Positions 44,893 to 53,719 of a DNA stretch of 64,000 nucleotides are shown piece by piece. A program made the position numbers and the translations under genes. The stretch's first letter is position 1. Each line of letters opens with the position of its first letter. The stretch is taken from the NCBI GenBank assembly GCA_031292275.1, contig JARLHL010000039.1:1-64000 (forward strand), read 5' to 3'. The stretch comes from Desulfocapsaceae bacterium (GTDB taxonomy: Bacteria; Desulfobacterota; Desulfobulbia; Desulfobulbales; Desulfocapsaceae). The notes under the pieces are model-generated. The model was given only the letters and a program-made list of their open reading frames with translations. It was not told where the DNA came from and did no database searches.

Positions 44893-46098
44893 TTATTCGG
44901 GAAGAATTGTGATCTGATCGCTGAGATTTGACAGCGATTCCAGACCGGTATCGGTCACCAGGAAAGTGTTTTCAATGCCGACAACCCCTTTCCCCGGCAG
45001 GATGACTTTGGGTTCCAGAGCAATGATCATGCCGTTTTCCAGCGGCAGCTTCTGGCCCTTGGCCAGGAAGGGAAATTCATCCAGTTCCAGGCCCACGCCA
45101 TGGCCGGTAAAACGGATTTTCCGCTCGCCCGCCCCCATGAAAAATTTACCGTAGCCCTTTTCTTCGGCCATGGAGACCATCTTTTCGTAGATGTCTCCCG
45201 ATATGGCCCCGGTGCAGGCCTGCTTCTTGATCTCCTCCTGGATGAAGAGCATGGCTTCATGGGCCCGCATCAGGTCATCGGGGAGGGAGCCGATAGCGAA
45301 AATCCGAGCATGATCGGAAATATAGCCCTGAAGTGCAAAGACATAATCGAAGAGGACCGGCTCATTTTTGGCAATTTTCTTGAAACCCGCGCCCTGGCCG
45401 ATCAGCGGGCTTACCCCCTGGCCCGCGGTCGGGGATGCCAGATAGCCCGGCACCGCCGCGGCAGGTCCTGACAGCAGGTGGCCGTAGAAGAGCTCGCTGC
45501 CGAAGAGCCGCATCCGGACGATGCCCTGATGCCCGAGGCTGCGGGCGTAGCCCTCTATCTCGCCGGCCAGTTCCACCTCGGTCTTGCCGGGCCGCAGCAG
45601 TTCGGGCAGCCTGGCGGCAAGCCTATCTGAAAAGGCAACTGCCTGCCGGATGATGGCAATCTCATAGGCCGACTTGACCGCCCTGATCAGCCGTATCTCG
45701 GTCGAAATGTCAGTGATCGAGCTCCCCTTGAAGATATCCGCATACTGAAAGTATAAATTTGCCGGGAGCACGTCCATTTCCAGGCCGAGGATTTGGGGAT
45801 ACGGGTATCCGTACTCTGCCAGGATTCCGGGAATCTGTTTGGGGTTGAGTACGGAAATGACTCTCTCAAGGGCCGATTCCACCCTCGCCCGGTCGAATTC
45901 CTTGAAGATCAGCAGCAGGGGAAGGCCGGAGTCGGGGACATAAAGCCAGCCCTGCTGCGAAGTGGCGGCGAAATAAAAAAGATCTGTCTTCTGAACGATC
46001 AGGCTGCCGCTGATGCCTTTCTGCCGCATGGCCTTCTGCAGTTTTTCAATTCGTGTCTGCAGTTCCTGAAGCGGTGCGCCAGGCTTGTACAATTCCAT
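44893..46098 (-). CDS. M24 family metallopeptidase (Xaa-Pro dipeptidase-like)
   Basis: 401 residues from MELYKPGAPLQELQTR; the ATG at 46098 has AAGGAAAAG upstream, and the frame to 46236 runs into the neighbouring gene. N-terminal creatinase-like domain, then the pita-bread fold. The five metal ligands are placeable: Asp in VLFDYV and ISDHARIF, His in GHGVGLELDEFPF, Glu in ALEPKVILPGKG and in GIENTF. Active dipeptidase or prolidase is possible. A peptidase inside a beta-oxidation operon is unexpected; this family also includes non-peptidase members. Confidence 0.85.
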   Translation of the reverse strand: MELYKPGAPLQELQTRIEKLQKAMRQKGISGSLIVQKTDLFYFAATSQQGWLYVPDSGLPLLLIFKEFDRARVESALERVISVLNPKQIPGILAEYGYPYPQILGLEMDVLPANLYFQYADIFKGSSITDISTEIRLIRAVKSAYEIAIIRQAVAFSDRLAARLPELLRPGKTEVELAGEIEGYARSLGHQGIVRMRLFGSELFYGHLLSGPAAAVPGYLASPTAGQGVSPLIGQGAGFKKIAKNEPVLFDYVFALQGYISDHARIFAIGSLPDDLMRAHEAMLFIQEEIKKQACTGAISGDIYEKMVSMAEEKGYGKFFMGAGERKIRFTGHGVGLELDEFPFLAKGQKLPLENGMIIALEPKVILPGKGVVGIENTFLVTDTGLESLSNLSDQITILPE

Positions 46099-46129
46099 GA
46101 TTCTTTTCCTTGTTGTCATGCAGAGGGGC

Positions 46130-46978
46130 CTAATAGGTGTAAAAGCCCCTGCCGGTCTTTTTCCCCAACCATCCGGCCTCGACGTATTTTCGGAGCAGGG
46201 GGCAGGGACGATATTTTGAGTCCTTGAAACCATCATACAAGGTTTCCATGATTGCCAGGCAGGTGTCGAGTCCGATGAGGTCGGCTAAGGCCAGCGGACC
46301 CATGGGGTGATTCATGCCGAGCCTCATCACGGTATCGATATCCTCGGCCTTGCCCACGCTCTGATAGAGGCAGAAGATGGCCTCGTTGATCATCGGCATC
46401 AGGATCCGGTTGGCGATAAAACCCGGAAAATCATTGGCCTCCGCCGGCGTCTTGTTGAATTTCAGGCAGAGGTCCCAGGTTGTCTTAAAGGTCTGTTCCG
46501 AGGTGGTCAGGCCTCTGATCACCTCCACCAGCTTCATCACCGGCACCGGATTCATGAAATGCATGCCGATCACCTGAGCGGGGCGCCGGGTCTGGGATGC
46601 AATCCTGCCGATGGGGATCGAGGAGGTATTGGTGGACAGGATGGTGCCGGGGGGACAGATTGCGTCAAGGTCCCTGAATATTTTGAACTTCAGGTCTTCA
46701 CGCTCGACTGCCGCCTCGACGACGAAGTCTGCAGCCGCCATATCCTGGAGGCTGGTTGTGGTCCTGATCCTGTCCAGAATAGCGCCCCGGCGGGCAGATT
46801 CGAGTTTTCCCTTGCTGACGCTGCGGTCCAGATTTCTGGTGATGTTTGCCAGGCCTTTTTGCGTGTATTCTTCCTTAATATCACTCATCAGGACCTGCAG
46901 ACCGCTTGCCGCCGCCACCTGGGCAATGCCGTTGCCCATCTGGCCTGCGCCGATAACACCGAATGTCTTTATCTCCAT
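46130..46978 (-). CDS. hbd: 3-hydroxyacyl-CoA dehydrogenase (3-hydroxybutyryl-CoA type)
   Basis: 282 residues from MEIKTFGVIGAGQMG; the ATG at 46978 has GAGGAG upstream, so the longer frame is not used. NAD-binding GAGQMGNGIAQVAAASG at ~10-26, catalytic His in IGMHFMNPVPVMKLVEVIRG and Asn in DFPGFIANRILMPMINEA. C-terminal GPLALADLIGLDTCLAIMETLY completes the short single-domain form used for C4 and other short chains. 31 nt upstream of the M24 gene, 67 nt downstream of the thiolase. Confidence 0.95.
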   Translation of the reverse strand: MEIKTFGVIGAGQMGNGIAQVAAASGLQVLMSDIKEEYTQKGLANITRNLDRSVSKGKLESARRGAILDRIRTTTSLQDMAAADFVVEAAVEREDLKFKIFRDLDAICPPGTILSTNTSSIPIGRIASQTRRPAQVIGMHFMNPVPVMKLVEVIRGLTTSEQTFKTTWDLCLKFNKTPAEANDFPGFIANRILMPMINEAIFCLYQSVGKAEDIDTVMRLGMNHPMGPLALADLIGLDTCLAIMETLYDGFKDSKYRPCPLLRKYVEAGWLGKKTGRGFYTY

Positions 46979-47045
46979 GGTTTCTCCTCGCCCGGCCCTG
47001 GAACCCGGGACCGAGACAGAAAGGTGCATATCAGGCCGTCGCCGG

Positions 47046-48221
47046 CTATCTGTTGACGATCAGGGCCACAGCCTCGCCGCCGCCCAGGCAGAGGGAGGCC
47101 AGGCCTCTTTTCGCGTTCTGCCTCTGCATCTGGTGGAGGAGGGTGGTCAGGATTCGTGCCCCGCTGGCTCCGATGGGATGCCCCAGGGCGACGCTGCCGC
47201 CGTTGACATTGACCTTTTCAGGATCCAGGCCCAGCACCTTGTTGATCCCCACCGATGTGCCGCTGAAGGCCTCGTTGATCTCAAAGAGGTCGATGTCGGC
47301 GATGGTCAGGCCCGCTTTTTTCAGAACCTTGGGGATTGCGTAAATGGGCGCCATCAGCACATACTGCAGCTCGATGGCGCAGGAGGCCTGGGCGCCGATC
47401 TCGGCCATGATGGTGCAGTCCAGCTGCTCGGCTTTTTCCCGGCTCATCAGGACCACGGCTGCAGCCCCGTCGCTGATGCTTGAGGCGTTGCCGGCGGTGC
47501 CGACGCCACCCTTTTTGAAGACGGCCTTCATTTTCATCAGCTGCTCATAGGAGGTCTCCTGCGGACATTCATCCGTGTCGAAGAGCAGCGGCTCTCCTTT
47601 CCTCCGGGGAATCAGCAGCGGGGCGATCTCGTTTTTAAAGAGGCCGTCCCTTATGGCCCGCAGCGCTCTCCTGTAGGAGGTCTCGGCGAAGCGGTCCTGA
47701 TCCTCGCGGGTCATCTCCCATTTTTCGCTGGACAGTTCGTTGGACATGCCCATGTGAAAATCGTTGACGATATCCCAGAGGCCATCATGGACCATATGGT
47801 CCTCAATCTTGCCGGTCCCCATGCGCAGCCCCCAGCGGGCCTTGTCGATATAATAGGGAGCCATGCTCATGTTTTCCATGCCGCCGGCCACAACAACCTC
47901 TGCGTCGCCGCACTGGATGGCCTGGGCCGCGAGCATCACCGCCTTCAGCGAGGAACCGCAGACCTTGTTGACGGTGATGGCCTCCACATCCTGAGGGAGA
48001 CCGGCCTTGATGGCGGCCTGTTTGCCGGGATTCTGACCGTAGCCGCAGGGAAGGACCATGCCCATGATGCATTCGTCCACATCTTTGCCGCGGATTCCTG
48101 CCCGTGCCACCGCCTCTTTGATGGCATGACCACCGAGATCGGTCGCTCCTATGGTACTCAGAGATCCCCCGAAGTTTCCCAGGGGGGTTCGGACTGCACT
48201 GACAATTACGGCCTTTTTCAT
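47046..48221 (-). CDS. Acetyl-CoA acetyltransferase (thiolase)
   Basis: 391 residues from MKKAVIVSAVRTPLG; the ATG at 48221 has GAGGAA upstream, so the longer frame is rejected. Nucleophile Cys88 in NKVCGSSLKAV, GGMENMSMAPY loop, catalytic His in GGSVALGHPIGASGAR and second Cys in CLGGGEAVALIV. Cleaves acetoacetyl-CoA and other 3-ketoacyl-CoAs. First gene of the operon. A TATA-rich stretch about 60 nt upstream (TAGTATAGTATAT) may hold its promoter. Confidence 0.95.
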   Translation of the reverse strand: MKKAVIVSAVRTPLGNFGGSLSTIGATDLGGHAIKEAVARAGIRGKDVDECIMGMVLPCGYGQNPGKQAAIKAGLPQDVEAITVNKVCGSSLKAVMLAAQAIQCGDAEVVVAGGMENMSMAPYYIDKARWGLRMGTGKIEDHMVHDGLWDIVNDFHMGMSNELSSEKWEMTREDQDRFAETSYRRALRAIRDGLFKNEIAPLLIPRRKGEPLLFDTDECPQETSYEQLMKMKAVFKKGGVGTAGNASSISDGAAAVVLMSREKAEQLDCTIMAEIGAQASCAIELQYVLMAPIYAIPKVLKKAGLTIADIDLFEINEAFSGTSVGINKVLGLDPEKVNVNGGSVALGHPIGASGARILTTLLHQMQRQNAKRGLASLCLGGGEAVALIVNR

Positions 48222-48310
48222 ATCGTTCCTCATAGCGTGTAGGGTCACCTTCTTCGTGTCTTTCTGATATACTATACTACCTAATGTGCTGTATGCCCGT
48301 TTGTTTGAAA

Positions 48311-48368
48311 ATTCGCCATGCCGGGGGCTTAAGCAGGGGAGAGAAAGAGGCCCCCGGTATGGCGAAAA
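48311..48368. repeat. Long inverted repeat / possible terminator
   Basis: TTCGCCATGCCGGGGGC (48312-48328) pairs with GCCCCCGGTATGGCGAA (48350-48366) over 17 bases with a single G.T mismatch around a 21-nt loop. On the minus strand a short TTTT follows the left arm, so it may terminate transcripts from the membrane-protein gene. It is stronger than needed for that. Confidence 0.55.
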
Positions 48369-48393
48369 CGCGCAGCCCATTTGAAAAAATCGC

Positions 48394-48549
48394 TTATATC
48401 TCCTCGAGTGGCTCTCCAGTCTGATCTCTGCCTTTCCGGAACAGCCCCCGTATTTTTCCGGCAGTTTTCTGGTCTTTGTCAAGGAGAAACCTTTGATACT
48501 CGGGGCAAGCCCTGGCAATCCGTAATCCTTTATCAACCTTCACGGACAT
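48394..48549 (-). CDS. Small basic protein overlapping the membrane-protein stop
   Basis: 51 residues (MSVKVDKGLRIARACPEYQR and so on, ending TGEPLEEI). Its ATG at 48549 lies inside the end of the upstream membrane-protein gene, and the two frames overlap by 17 nt, so translation would be coupled rather than initiated at its own ribosome binding site. Composition is protein-like (charged, one cysteine, no runs). No family recognised. It could be chance; the coupling and position argue for a real gene. Confidence 0.4.
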   Translation of the reverse strand: MSVKVDKGLRIARACPEYQRFLLDKDQKTAGKIRGLFRKGRDQTGEPLEEI

Positions 48550-49744
48550 AAAACGGCCACTTGTGAAAGAACCACTCATTCCAGAGAAGGGGAATGATCC
48601 ACCAGAAGTTCCAGACCAGGGATTCGCCATCGACAAACCGGTGCGATAACTCTTCCATATGATGATTGCCAAGTCCCCAGTAACCGAAATTGGCATAATA
48701 ATAGATCCAGTAACTTACCGCCGCGAAAACCAGCACCCCTCCGGTTCGGAAGAAGAAGGCTGCCCAGCCGTCCTTGTCGGCCATGGGGACCATGTCGTCA
48801 AAATAATGATGCCAGACCAGGAACGGAATCAGGGTAAAGCCCGCGATCTCGGCTGAATGAACCCAGAGGAACCGCTGCATTTCGGGTAGCCCCTTTTCCT
48901 GCAGAAGATGATGGAAGGTCTCCTCGGGAACCCACAGGGGGATGATCTGCCGGCAGACAAGGGCCAGACCATAGGCCATGGCGAACGAAACGATCATGGA
49001 AATGAGGCCCTTCCACGGCTGGGGCAGGGAGATCAGGCTCCAGGGTTTCATCCGCCAGACATTGGCTGTCATGAAGAGAATGACAATGGCCCATTCCCAC
49101 CAGCCGAAGACCCAGTGCACATGGGGGGTTCCGCCAATGGATTCCCACCAGGCCGGATTCAGCACCGGTCCCTTGAAGATGGTGCCGAAGAAAGGCACGA
49201 TCAGGGCTGCATAAAAGAACAGGGTTATGAAGGATGCCCAGCCGATCTCGGCCAGTCCGGTCTCAGGCTGCTTCAGATTGCTGGGCTGGACGGGCCATTT
49301 ACCGAAGAAGATAGTGAAGACCGGATAGGTGTAGAAACCGATCAGGACAAAGCCGACCACGGCGATTTGGGCCATCTTCCCCGGCTGTTTCACTGCGTCG
49401 AGGCCGTAATAACTGAGAAAATTGAATCCGATGCCAAGGACGCGGTAAAAAAGGATATCGATCACGAACCAGACCAGAACCACGTTCATGACGGTCTCGA
49501 CGATCCCCCGCAAGGGTTGGGCAAGCCCGTTAAAGGGCCAGTCTCCGAGGAACATATGTTGAAAGAGACCCGCCAGGATCATCATGGCCAGATACATAAC
49601 GAAGGGATATGGAAACCAGTGCACTGGGCCTCGGGGATCACTGAGCAGATACCAGGTCAGCCAGGCTATTCCGAAAAAGACCCCAAGCGAAACGATGCCG
49701 GTGAGAGGTTGTCCCCACCGGGGTTTTAGCACTCCTGTTGCCAT
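48533..49744 (-). CDS. Multi-pass inner-membrane protein of unknown function
   Basis: 403 residues from MATGVLKPRWGQP; the ATG at 49744 has AAGGAGGAG 3 nt upstream. Roughly ten hydrophobic spans, many Trp/Phe and several His near span ends (GGTPHVHWVFGWWEWA, WHHYFDD, LGNHHMEELSH). I do not recognise the family. It is divergent from the acyl-CoA synthetase gene, and the shared region has three TetR-type palindromes, one of them 130 nt upstream of this start. That suggests co-regulation and a role in uptake or membrane handling of acids, which is inference. Confidence 0.75.
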   Translation of the reverse strand: MATGVLKPRWGQPLTGIVSLGVFFGIAWLTWYLLSDPRGPVHWFPYPFVMYLAMMILAGLFQHMFLGDWPFNGLAQPLRGIVETVMNVVLVWFVIDILFYRVLGIGFNFLSYYGLDAVKQPGKMAQIAVVGFVLIGFYTYPVFTIFFGKWPVQPSNLKQPETGLAEIGWASFITLFFYAALIVPFFGTIFKGPVLNPAWWESIGGTPHVHWVFGWWEWAIVILFMTANVWRMKPWSLISLPQPWKGLISMIVSFAMAYGLALVCRQIIPLWVPEETFHHLLQEKGLPEMQRFLWVHSAEIAGFTLIPFLVWHHYFDDMVPMADKDGWAAFFFRTGGVLVFAAVSYWIYYYANFGYWGLGNHHMEELSHRFVDGESLVWNFWWIIPLLWNEWFFHKWPFYVREG

Positions 49745-49872
49745 ACGCTCCTCCTTAAATTGTGTATTTGCTCTGTCTGCCCGGAGGATTGCGAGAAGGA
49801 CCTCGGCCGGTCTGCAACCTTCGGATATGCCATATTCCACGGATCCTGTCTTTGGGGTATACCTCCGATTGC

Positions 49873-49889
49873 GTCTGAGCGCTCAGTCA
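49873..49889. promoter_or_regulatory. TetR-type operator A (CTGAGCGCTCAG palindrome)
   Basis: Perfect 12-bp palindrome CTGAGC/GCTCAG (49875-49886), flanks GT and TC. Nearest the membrane-protein gene. Confidence 0.6.
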
Positions 49890-49959
49890 GTAATAAAATA
49901 AAACAATTCCAATATATTATCATTCGTACAAAAAACAGCTCTTCATTGCGATCAATTCC

Positions 49960-49974
49960 GACCAAGCGCTCAAT
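49960..49974. promoter_or_regulatory. TetR-type operator B
   Basis: GACCAAGCGCTCAAT, the same core (AGCGCT, 49965-49970) with weaker flanks than sites A and C. Confidence 0.5.
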
Positions 49975-50136
49975 CTCTTTTTCGGGATCTTTAACTGCTG
50001 GCAGATTTTTGTCAACTGTTTTTTCTGCAAAGAGGGACCCTCCTTCCTGCGGGTAAGGCCTGGAGAGTCCAGGGGGCTGCGGGGTTTTCCTGCGCGGGTG
50101 GAGAAACTCCAAGAAACATCGAGATAAAAATTTTCT

Positions 50137-50165
50137 TTGACAAATATCACCAATTATTATTTAGT
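50137..50165 (+). promoter_or_regulatory. Promoter of the acyl-CoA synthetase gene
   Basis: Perfect TTGACA (50137-50142), 17-nt spacer, TTTAGT (50160-50165, 4 of 6). The predicted start near 50172 falls at operator C, the classical layout for repression. Confidence 0.6.
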
Positions 50166-50174
50166 TTGCAAACC

Positions 50175-50189
50175 GACCGAGCGCTCAGT
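50175..50189. promoter_or_regulatory. TetR-type operator C
   Basis: GACCGAGCGCTCAGT with core GAGCGCTC (50179-50186). Directly downstream of the -10 element of the acyl-CoA synthetase promoter. Confidence 0.65.
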
Positions 50190-50260
50190 AGAATTTGTGC
50201 AGGAGAGAAGGCAACCACCTTTGGGATTTCATTTCAAATCAGAACTGCGAGGAGTTGAAC

Positions 50261-52024
50261 ATGGGTATGGAATTGCTTTACAGAGAGGTTATGGATCTGA
50301 ATAGGATGGAAGATAATGAGCAGAAGCAGGCCAAGGCCAAGGCCTTTTTCAATACGCTCAACTCCATGGAGATGCCCGACTGCTTCAACTGGGCTGAAGA
50401 GATCTTTGAAAATCTGCACGTCAAGGAACGGGGTGATAAAAAGGCCCTCATCTGGGCTGACATCACAACAAAAGAAAGCAAAAGCTATACCTATAAGGAG
50501 TTTGCAGCCCATGGCAATCAGTGCTTGAATCTTCTTCGCAGGTCCGGGGTCGAGAAGGGGAACAATATGTACATGGTTGTTCCCATTGTCCCTGAGACCT
50601 GGTTTGCAAGCTATGCCTGCATCAAAGGCGGGCTGGTGGCTGTGCCGACGGCCACCACCATGACCCTGCGGGAAATGGAATTCAGATTTGAAACGTATCC
50701 CCCCGATGTGATCGTAGCCGCCGAGACCTATGCCTCCATGATCGACGAGGCCATGGCCAACATGGGGGTGAAGCCGAAAGTCAAGCTGGTCCTGGGGACA
50801 AAAGACGGGTGGACAAGCTACGCCGAACTGGAAAAGGAAGAAAAAACCGCCGAGGCTGCAAAGACCAAGTCCAACGATCTTCTCTTCTGCTTTTTCACCT
50901 CAGGGACAACCGGTCTGCCCAAACGCGTCGGTCATACGGCTGTCTCCTATCCTGTCGGCCATCTGTCCACCACGGTGATGGCCGGGATCAGGACCGATGA
51001 CATTCACAATAATCTTGGTGCCCCGGGTTGGGCAAAATGGGCATGGAGCAGTTTTTTCGGGCCTCTCAATGTGGGAGCCACGGCATCGGGATTCTACTTC
51101 GGCGTTCTTGACGGCGAAAAATACCTGGAGACAATTTCCACCCATAAGGTCACGACCTTCTGTGCCCCTCCCACCGCCTGGAGGATGTTCATCAACCTTG
51201 ACACCTCTAAATTCGATCTCTCCCATCTCCGTCAGTCCATAGGCGCCGGCGAGCCCCTGAACCCCGAGGTCATTTCCCAGTGGAAGAAGCTGACCGGCAC
51301 GGAGATCCGCGATTTCTACGGTCAGACCGAATCCACTGCCATGATCGGCAATCCGCCCTGGATGAAGGGGAAGATGAAGAGCGGTTCCTTCGGCTATCCT
51401 TCTTATATGTATGATGTGACCCTGGTGGACGATGACGGCAAAGAAATTACCACGCCCGATGAGCCCGGCCATATAGTGGTCAAACTCGATAAGTGGCGCT
51501 CTATCGGTCTGTTTACGGAATATATAGGCAATCCTGAGAAGATGGCCAGTGTCTTCAGGGACAATTATTACTATACGGGTGATCGGGCCAGTATCGACGC
51601 CGACGGCTACTGGTGGTTTGTCGGTCGAGCCGATGATGTGATCAAATCCTCGGATTTCCGGGTCGGGCCCTTTGAGGTGGAGAGTGCGTTGATCGAACAC
51701 TACTCTGTCGGGGAGGCTGCCGTCGTCGGCGTGCCGGATCCCAAGAGGCATCAGTTGGTGAAGGCCTATGTCATCTTGAAAAAAGGCTATGAACCGTCGC
51801 GGGAACTGGCCCTGGAACTGTTCCAGCATTCGATAAACATCCTGGCCAAGTTCAAGATTCCCAGGATCATCGAGTTTATTCCCGAGGTGCCCAAGACCAT
51901 CAGCGGCAAGATCCGCAGGATAGAGCTGCGCGAGCGGGAAGTGGTCCGGCAGGAAAAAAGCCAGGGGCCGGTAAATCACGAGTATTTCTATTGGGATTTT
52001 CCGGAGTTGAGTTCGAAGAAATAG
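50261..52024 (+). CDS. Acyl-CoA synthetase, AMP-forming (medium-chain type)
   Basis: 587 residues from MGMELLYREVMDLN at 50261, with GAGGAG 8 nt upstream; the frame to 50195 is rejected. ANL enzyme: A3 FFTSGTTGLPKRVGH, A5 YGQTESTAMIGNPP, A8 YYYTGDRASIDADGYWWFVGRADDVIKSSDFRVGPFEVES, A10 Lys in PKTISGKIRRIELR. The conserved SIGAGEPLNPEVI and the length resemble the AcsM/medium-chain group more than long-chain FadD. Divergent from the membrane protein under shared operators, with the TetR gene 382 nt downstream. Confidence 0.9.
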   Translation: MGMELLYREVMDLNRMEDNEQKQAKAKAFFNTLNSMEMPDCFNWAEEIFENLHVKERGDKKALIWADITTKESKSYTYKEFAAHGNQCLNLLRRSGVEKGNNMYMVVPIVPETWFASYACIKGGLVAVPTATTMTLREMEFRFETYPPDVIVAAETYASMIDEAMANMGVKPKVKLVLGTKDGWTSYAELEKEEKTAEAAKTKSNDLLFCFFTSGTTGLPKRVGHTAVSYPVGHLSTTVMAGIRTDDIHNNLGAPGWAKWAWSSFFGPLNVGATASGFYFGVLDGEKYLETISTHKVTTFCAPPTAWRMFINLDTSKFDLSHLRQSIGAGEPLNPEVISQWKKLTGTEIRDFYGQTESTAMIGNPPWMKGKMKSGSFGYPSYMYDVTLVDDDGKEITTPDEPGHIVVKLDKWRSIGLFTEYIGNPEKMASVFRDNYYYTGDRASIDADGYWWFVGRADDVIKSSDFRVGPFEVESALIEHYSVGEAAVVGVPDPKRHQLVKAYVILKKGYEPSRELALELFQHSINILAKFKIPRIIEFIPEVPKTISGKIRRIELREREVVRQEKSQGPVNHEYFYWDFPELSSKK

Positions 52025-52406
52025 GGATGTGAAGAACCAGGGGGGACTCGTGCTTTTGTCCCCTCTGATTTCAGAGGGGCGGGGGGGCGCATGTACTTCC
52101 CAGGTCTCTACATCCAGCACAGCCAGGAATTCTATCTGATAAATCCCGATGTCAAACGTGATGATCCTGGCTGTTCCTGATCCAGCCGGGATTGCCGAGG
52201 GGGCATCGTGGATCCAGGTTCGGATTTGACGGGTTTGTTCCTTAAATAGATAGGCATTCTGCAGGGATGAATTTTTTCTAGTGTTCTTTTCGGTAATTGT
52301 ATATTCTTCTTATTTGGCAATATTTTCCTGGAAGGGGCAGTCGAAATTTTTCTGATGCGCCTTCTCATATGCTACGAAAATTGACCATTGCAGGGGGTTG
52401 TCACAA
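52025..52406. other. Intergenic region, synthetase to TetR
   Basis: 382 bases. No gene is supported, and none of the GAGCGCTC operators found upstream of the synthetase recurs here. A possible inverted repeat (GATCCTGGCT...) is too weak to call a terminator. Confidence 0.35.
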
Positions 52407-53042
52407 TTGGAAGCCGAAACAAATGATGCGCGTGAAGTCGTAACACAAATCAAGAATCAGGAGCTGGTAAAACAGCGCCGGCGGCAGATAGTTGATGCAG
52501 CTGTCCAGCTTTTTATCAGGCACGGTTATCACAAGACTACTACCAGGGCCCTTGCAAAGGAGACCGGGCTTTCCATCGGTTCCCTGTATGAATACGTTTC
52601 TTCCAAGGACGACGTCCTGTATCTCGTCTGCATCGCCATCCATTCGGAGGTTGAAGAGGGAATCCAGGGGGCCCTGGCCCGTTCATCCCACGGCAGAGAG
52701 GCCCTGGCTGAAATAATCCGCGCCTATTTCAGCGTCTGTAACCGGATGAGCGATCATGTTCTGCTCATGTATCAGGTCACCCACTTTCTTCCGGTCAAAT
52801 GGCAGAAGAAGGTCCTGGAGACCGAAATCCGGATAACCAATCTTATCATTGAGGCCATAAAAGAACTCAATAACAAGGGCACTTTCAAAAAGCTCGACGA
52901 GGATCTGATCGATCTGATCGGTCATAATATTTCGGTACTGGGGCAGACCTGGGCATTCAGGCGGTGGTACTTTGCCAAGCGTTTCACCCTGGATCAGTAT
53001 ATTGAGCACCAAACCTCCTTTATCATGGAGTTTCTGAAATAG
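52407..53042 (+). CDS. TetR/AcrR family transcriptional regulator
   Basis: 211 residues from a TTG at 52407 (GGGGG 9 nt upstream); a TTG at 52398 is also in frame and ATGs are not. HTH at ~20-65 (RRRQIVDAAVQLFIRHGYHKTTTRALAKETGLSIGSLYEYVSSKDD), then a helical ligand domain (HSEVEEGIQGALARSS, SVCNRMSDHVLLMYQVTHF). This type of TetR protein commonly senses acyl-CoA and controls fatty-acid degradation. By position it is the best candidate to bind the three palindromes at 49.87-50.19 kb. No operator is found in front of its own gene. Confidence 0.9.
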   Translation: MEAETNDAREVVTQIKNQELVKQRRRQIVDAAVQLFIRHGYHKTTTRALAKETGLSIGSLYEYVSSKDDVLYLVCIAIHSEVEEGIQGALARSSHGREALAEIIRAYFSVCNRMSDHVLLMYQVTHFLPVKWQKKVLETEIRITNLIIEAIKELNNKGTFKKLDEDLIDLIGHNISVLGQTWAFRRWYFAKRFTLDQYIEHQTSFIMEFLK

Positions 53043-53287
53043 ATTTTCCTGATTGTGCCCGATGTCGGAACCCGAGCCGGGGCTTTTGAAGAAGAGGGGG
53101 GAGAGACCGCAGGCGACGGGGAAGAGCCGATGCCTGCGGGAGGATGCGTTGAGGCGCTCTTTGAGAGTTTCCTTCTGCCTGTCGTGTCGTTATATCCGGA
53201 ATTCAGGCACTCGGACTATCATTTCCCGCGATAAAATGCTTTTGCATGCCTTGATTTGAACGATAGTTATCAATATTCAGGCGGTCT

Positions 53288-53719
53288 TCAGTCCTTGCTG
53301 ATCTTGGGGAGAGGGGTCTTGACCTGATGGCTGGAATTTTCCAGAATAACCTGCAGCGCCCGGTTAGCATGAGGGGTAAAGAAGATAGGCGCAGCCAGAT
53401 TGATCGTGATATGCTGATCCGGCGGTACTGTGACGACAGTAAGGACGTAACACGGATCATCGTCTTCCAGATGCAGGATCTGTCGTACTGATTCGTCGGG
53501 CTGAACGTTATATTCAAGAAAGAAATTATTGGGATCGGTCAGGACAAAGGCGATAGCCGGGTCGTCAACACTTTGTATCCAGAAGAGCGGTCCCTCTTTT
53601 CTGTTGGGCATGACAATGAAGCTGCGGAGTGTCGGGAAGCCGATCATCCCGGCCGGAAAGGTGAGGAGGTTTTTTTCATCGTATTCAACTTCACCGAATC
53701 GGGTCAGTATCTTGCTCAT
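53288..53719 (-). CDS. fliW: Flagellar assembly factor FliW
   Basis: 143 residues. FliW binds flagellin and antagonises CsrA, so it ties filament supply to csrA-controlled translation. Recognisable by FPAGMIGFPTLRSFIV, FWIQSVDDPAIAFVLTDP and the beta-strand stretch CYVLTVVTVPPDQHITINLAAPIFF. Its ATG overlaps the csrA stop by four bases (ATGA), the usual csrA-fliW coupling. Last gene of the flagellar run; flagellin is not in the window. Confidence 0.93.
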   Translation of the reverse strand: MSKILTRFGEVEYDEKNLLTFPAGMIGFPTLRSFIVMPNRKEGPLFWIQSVDDPAIAFVLTDPNNFFLEYNVQPDESVRQILHLEDDDPCYVLTVVTVPPDQHITINLAAPIFFTPHANRALQVILENSSHQVKTPLPKISKD

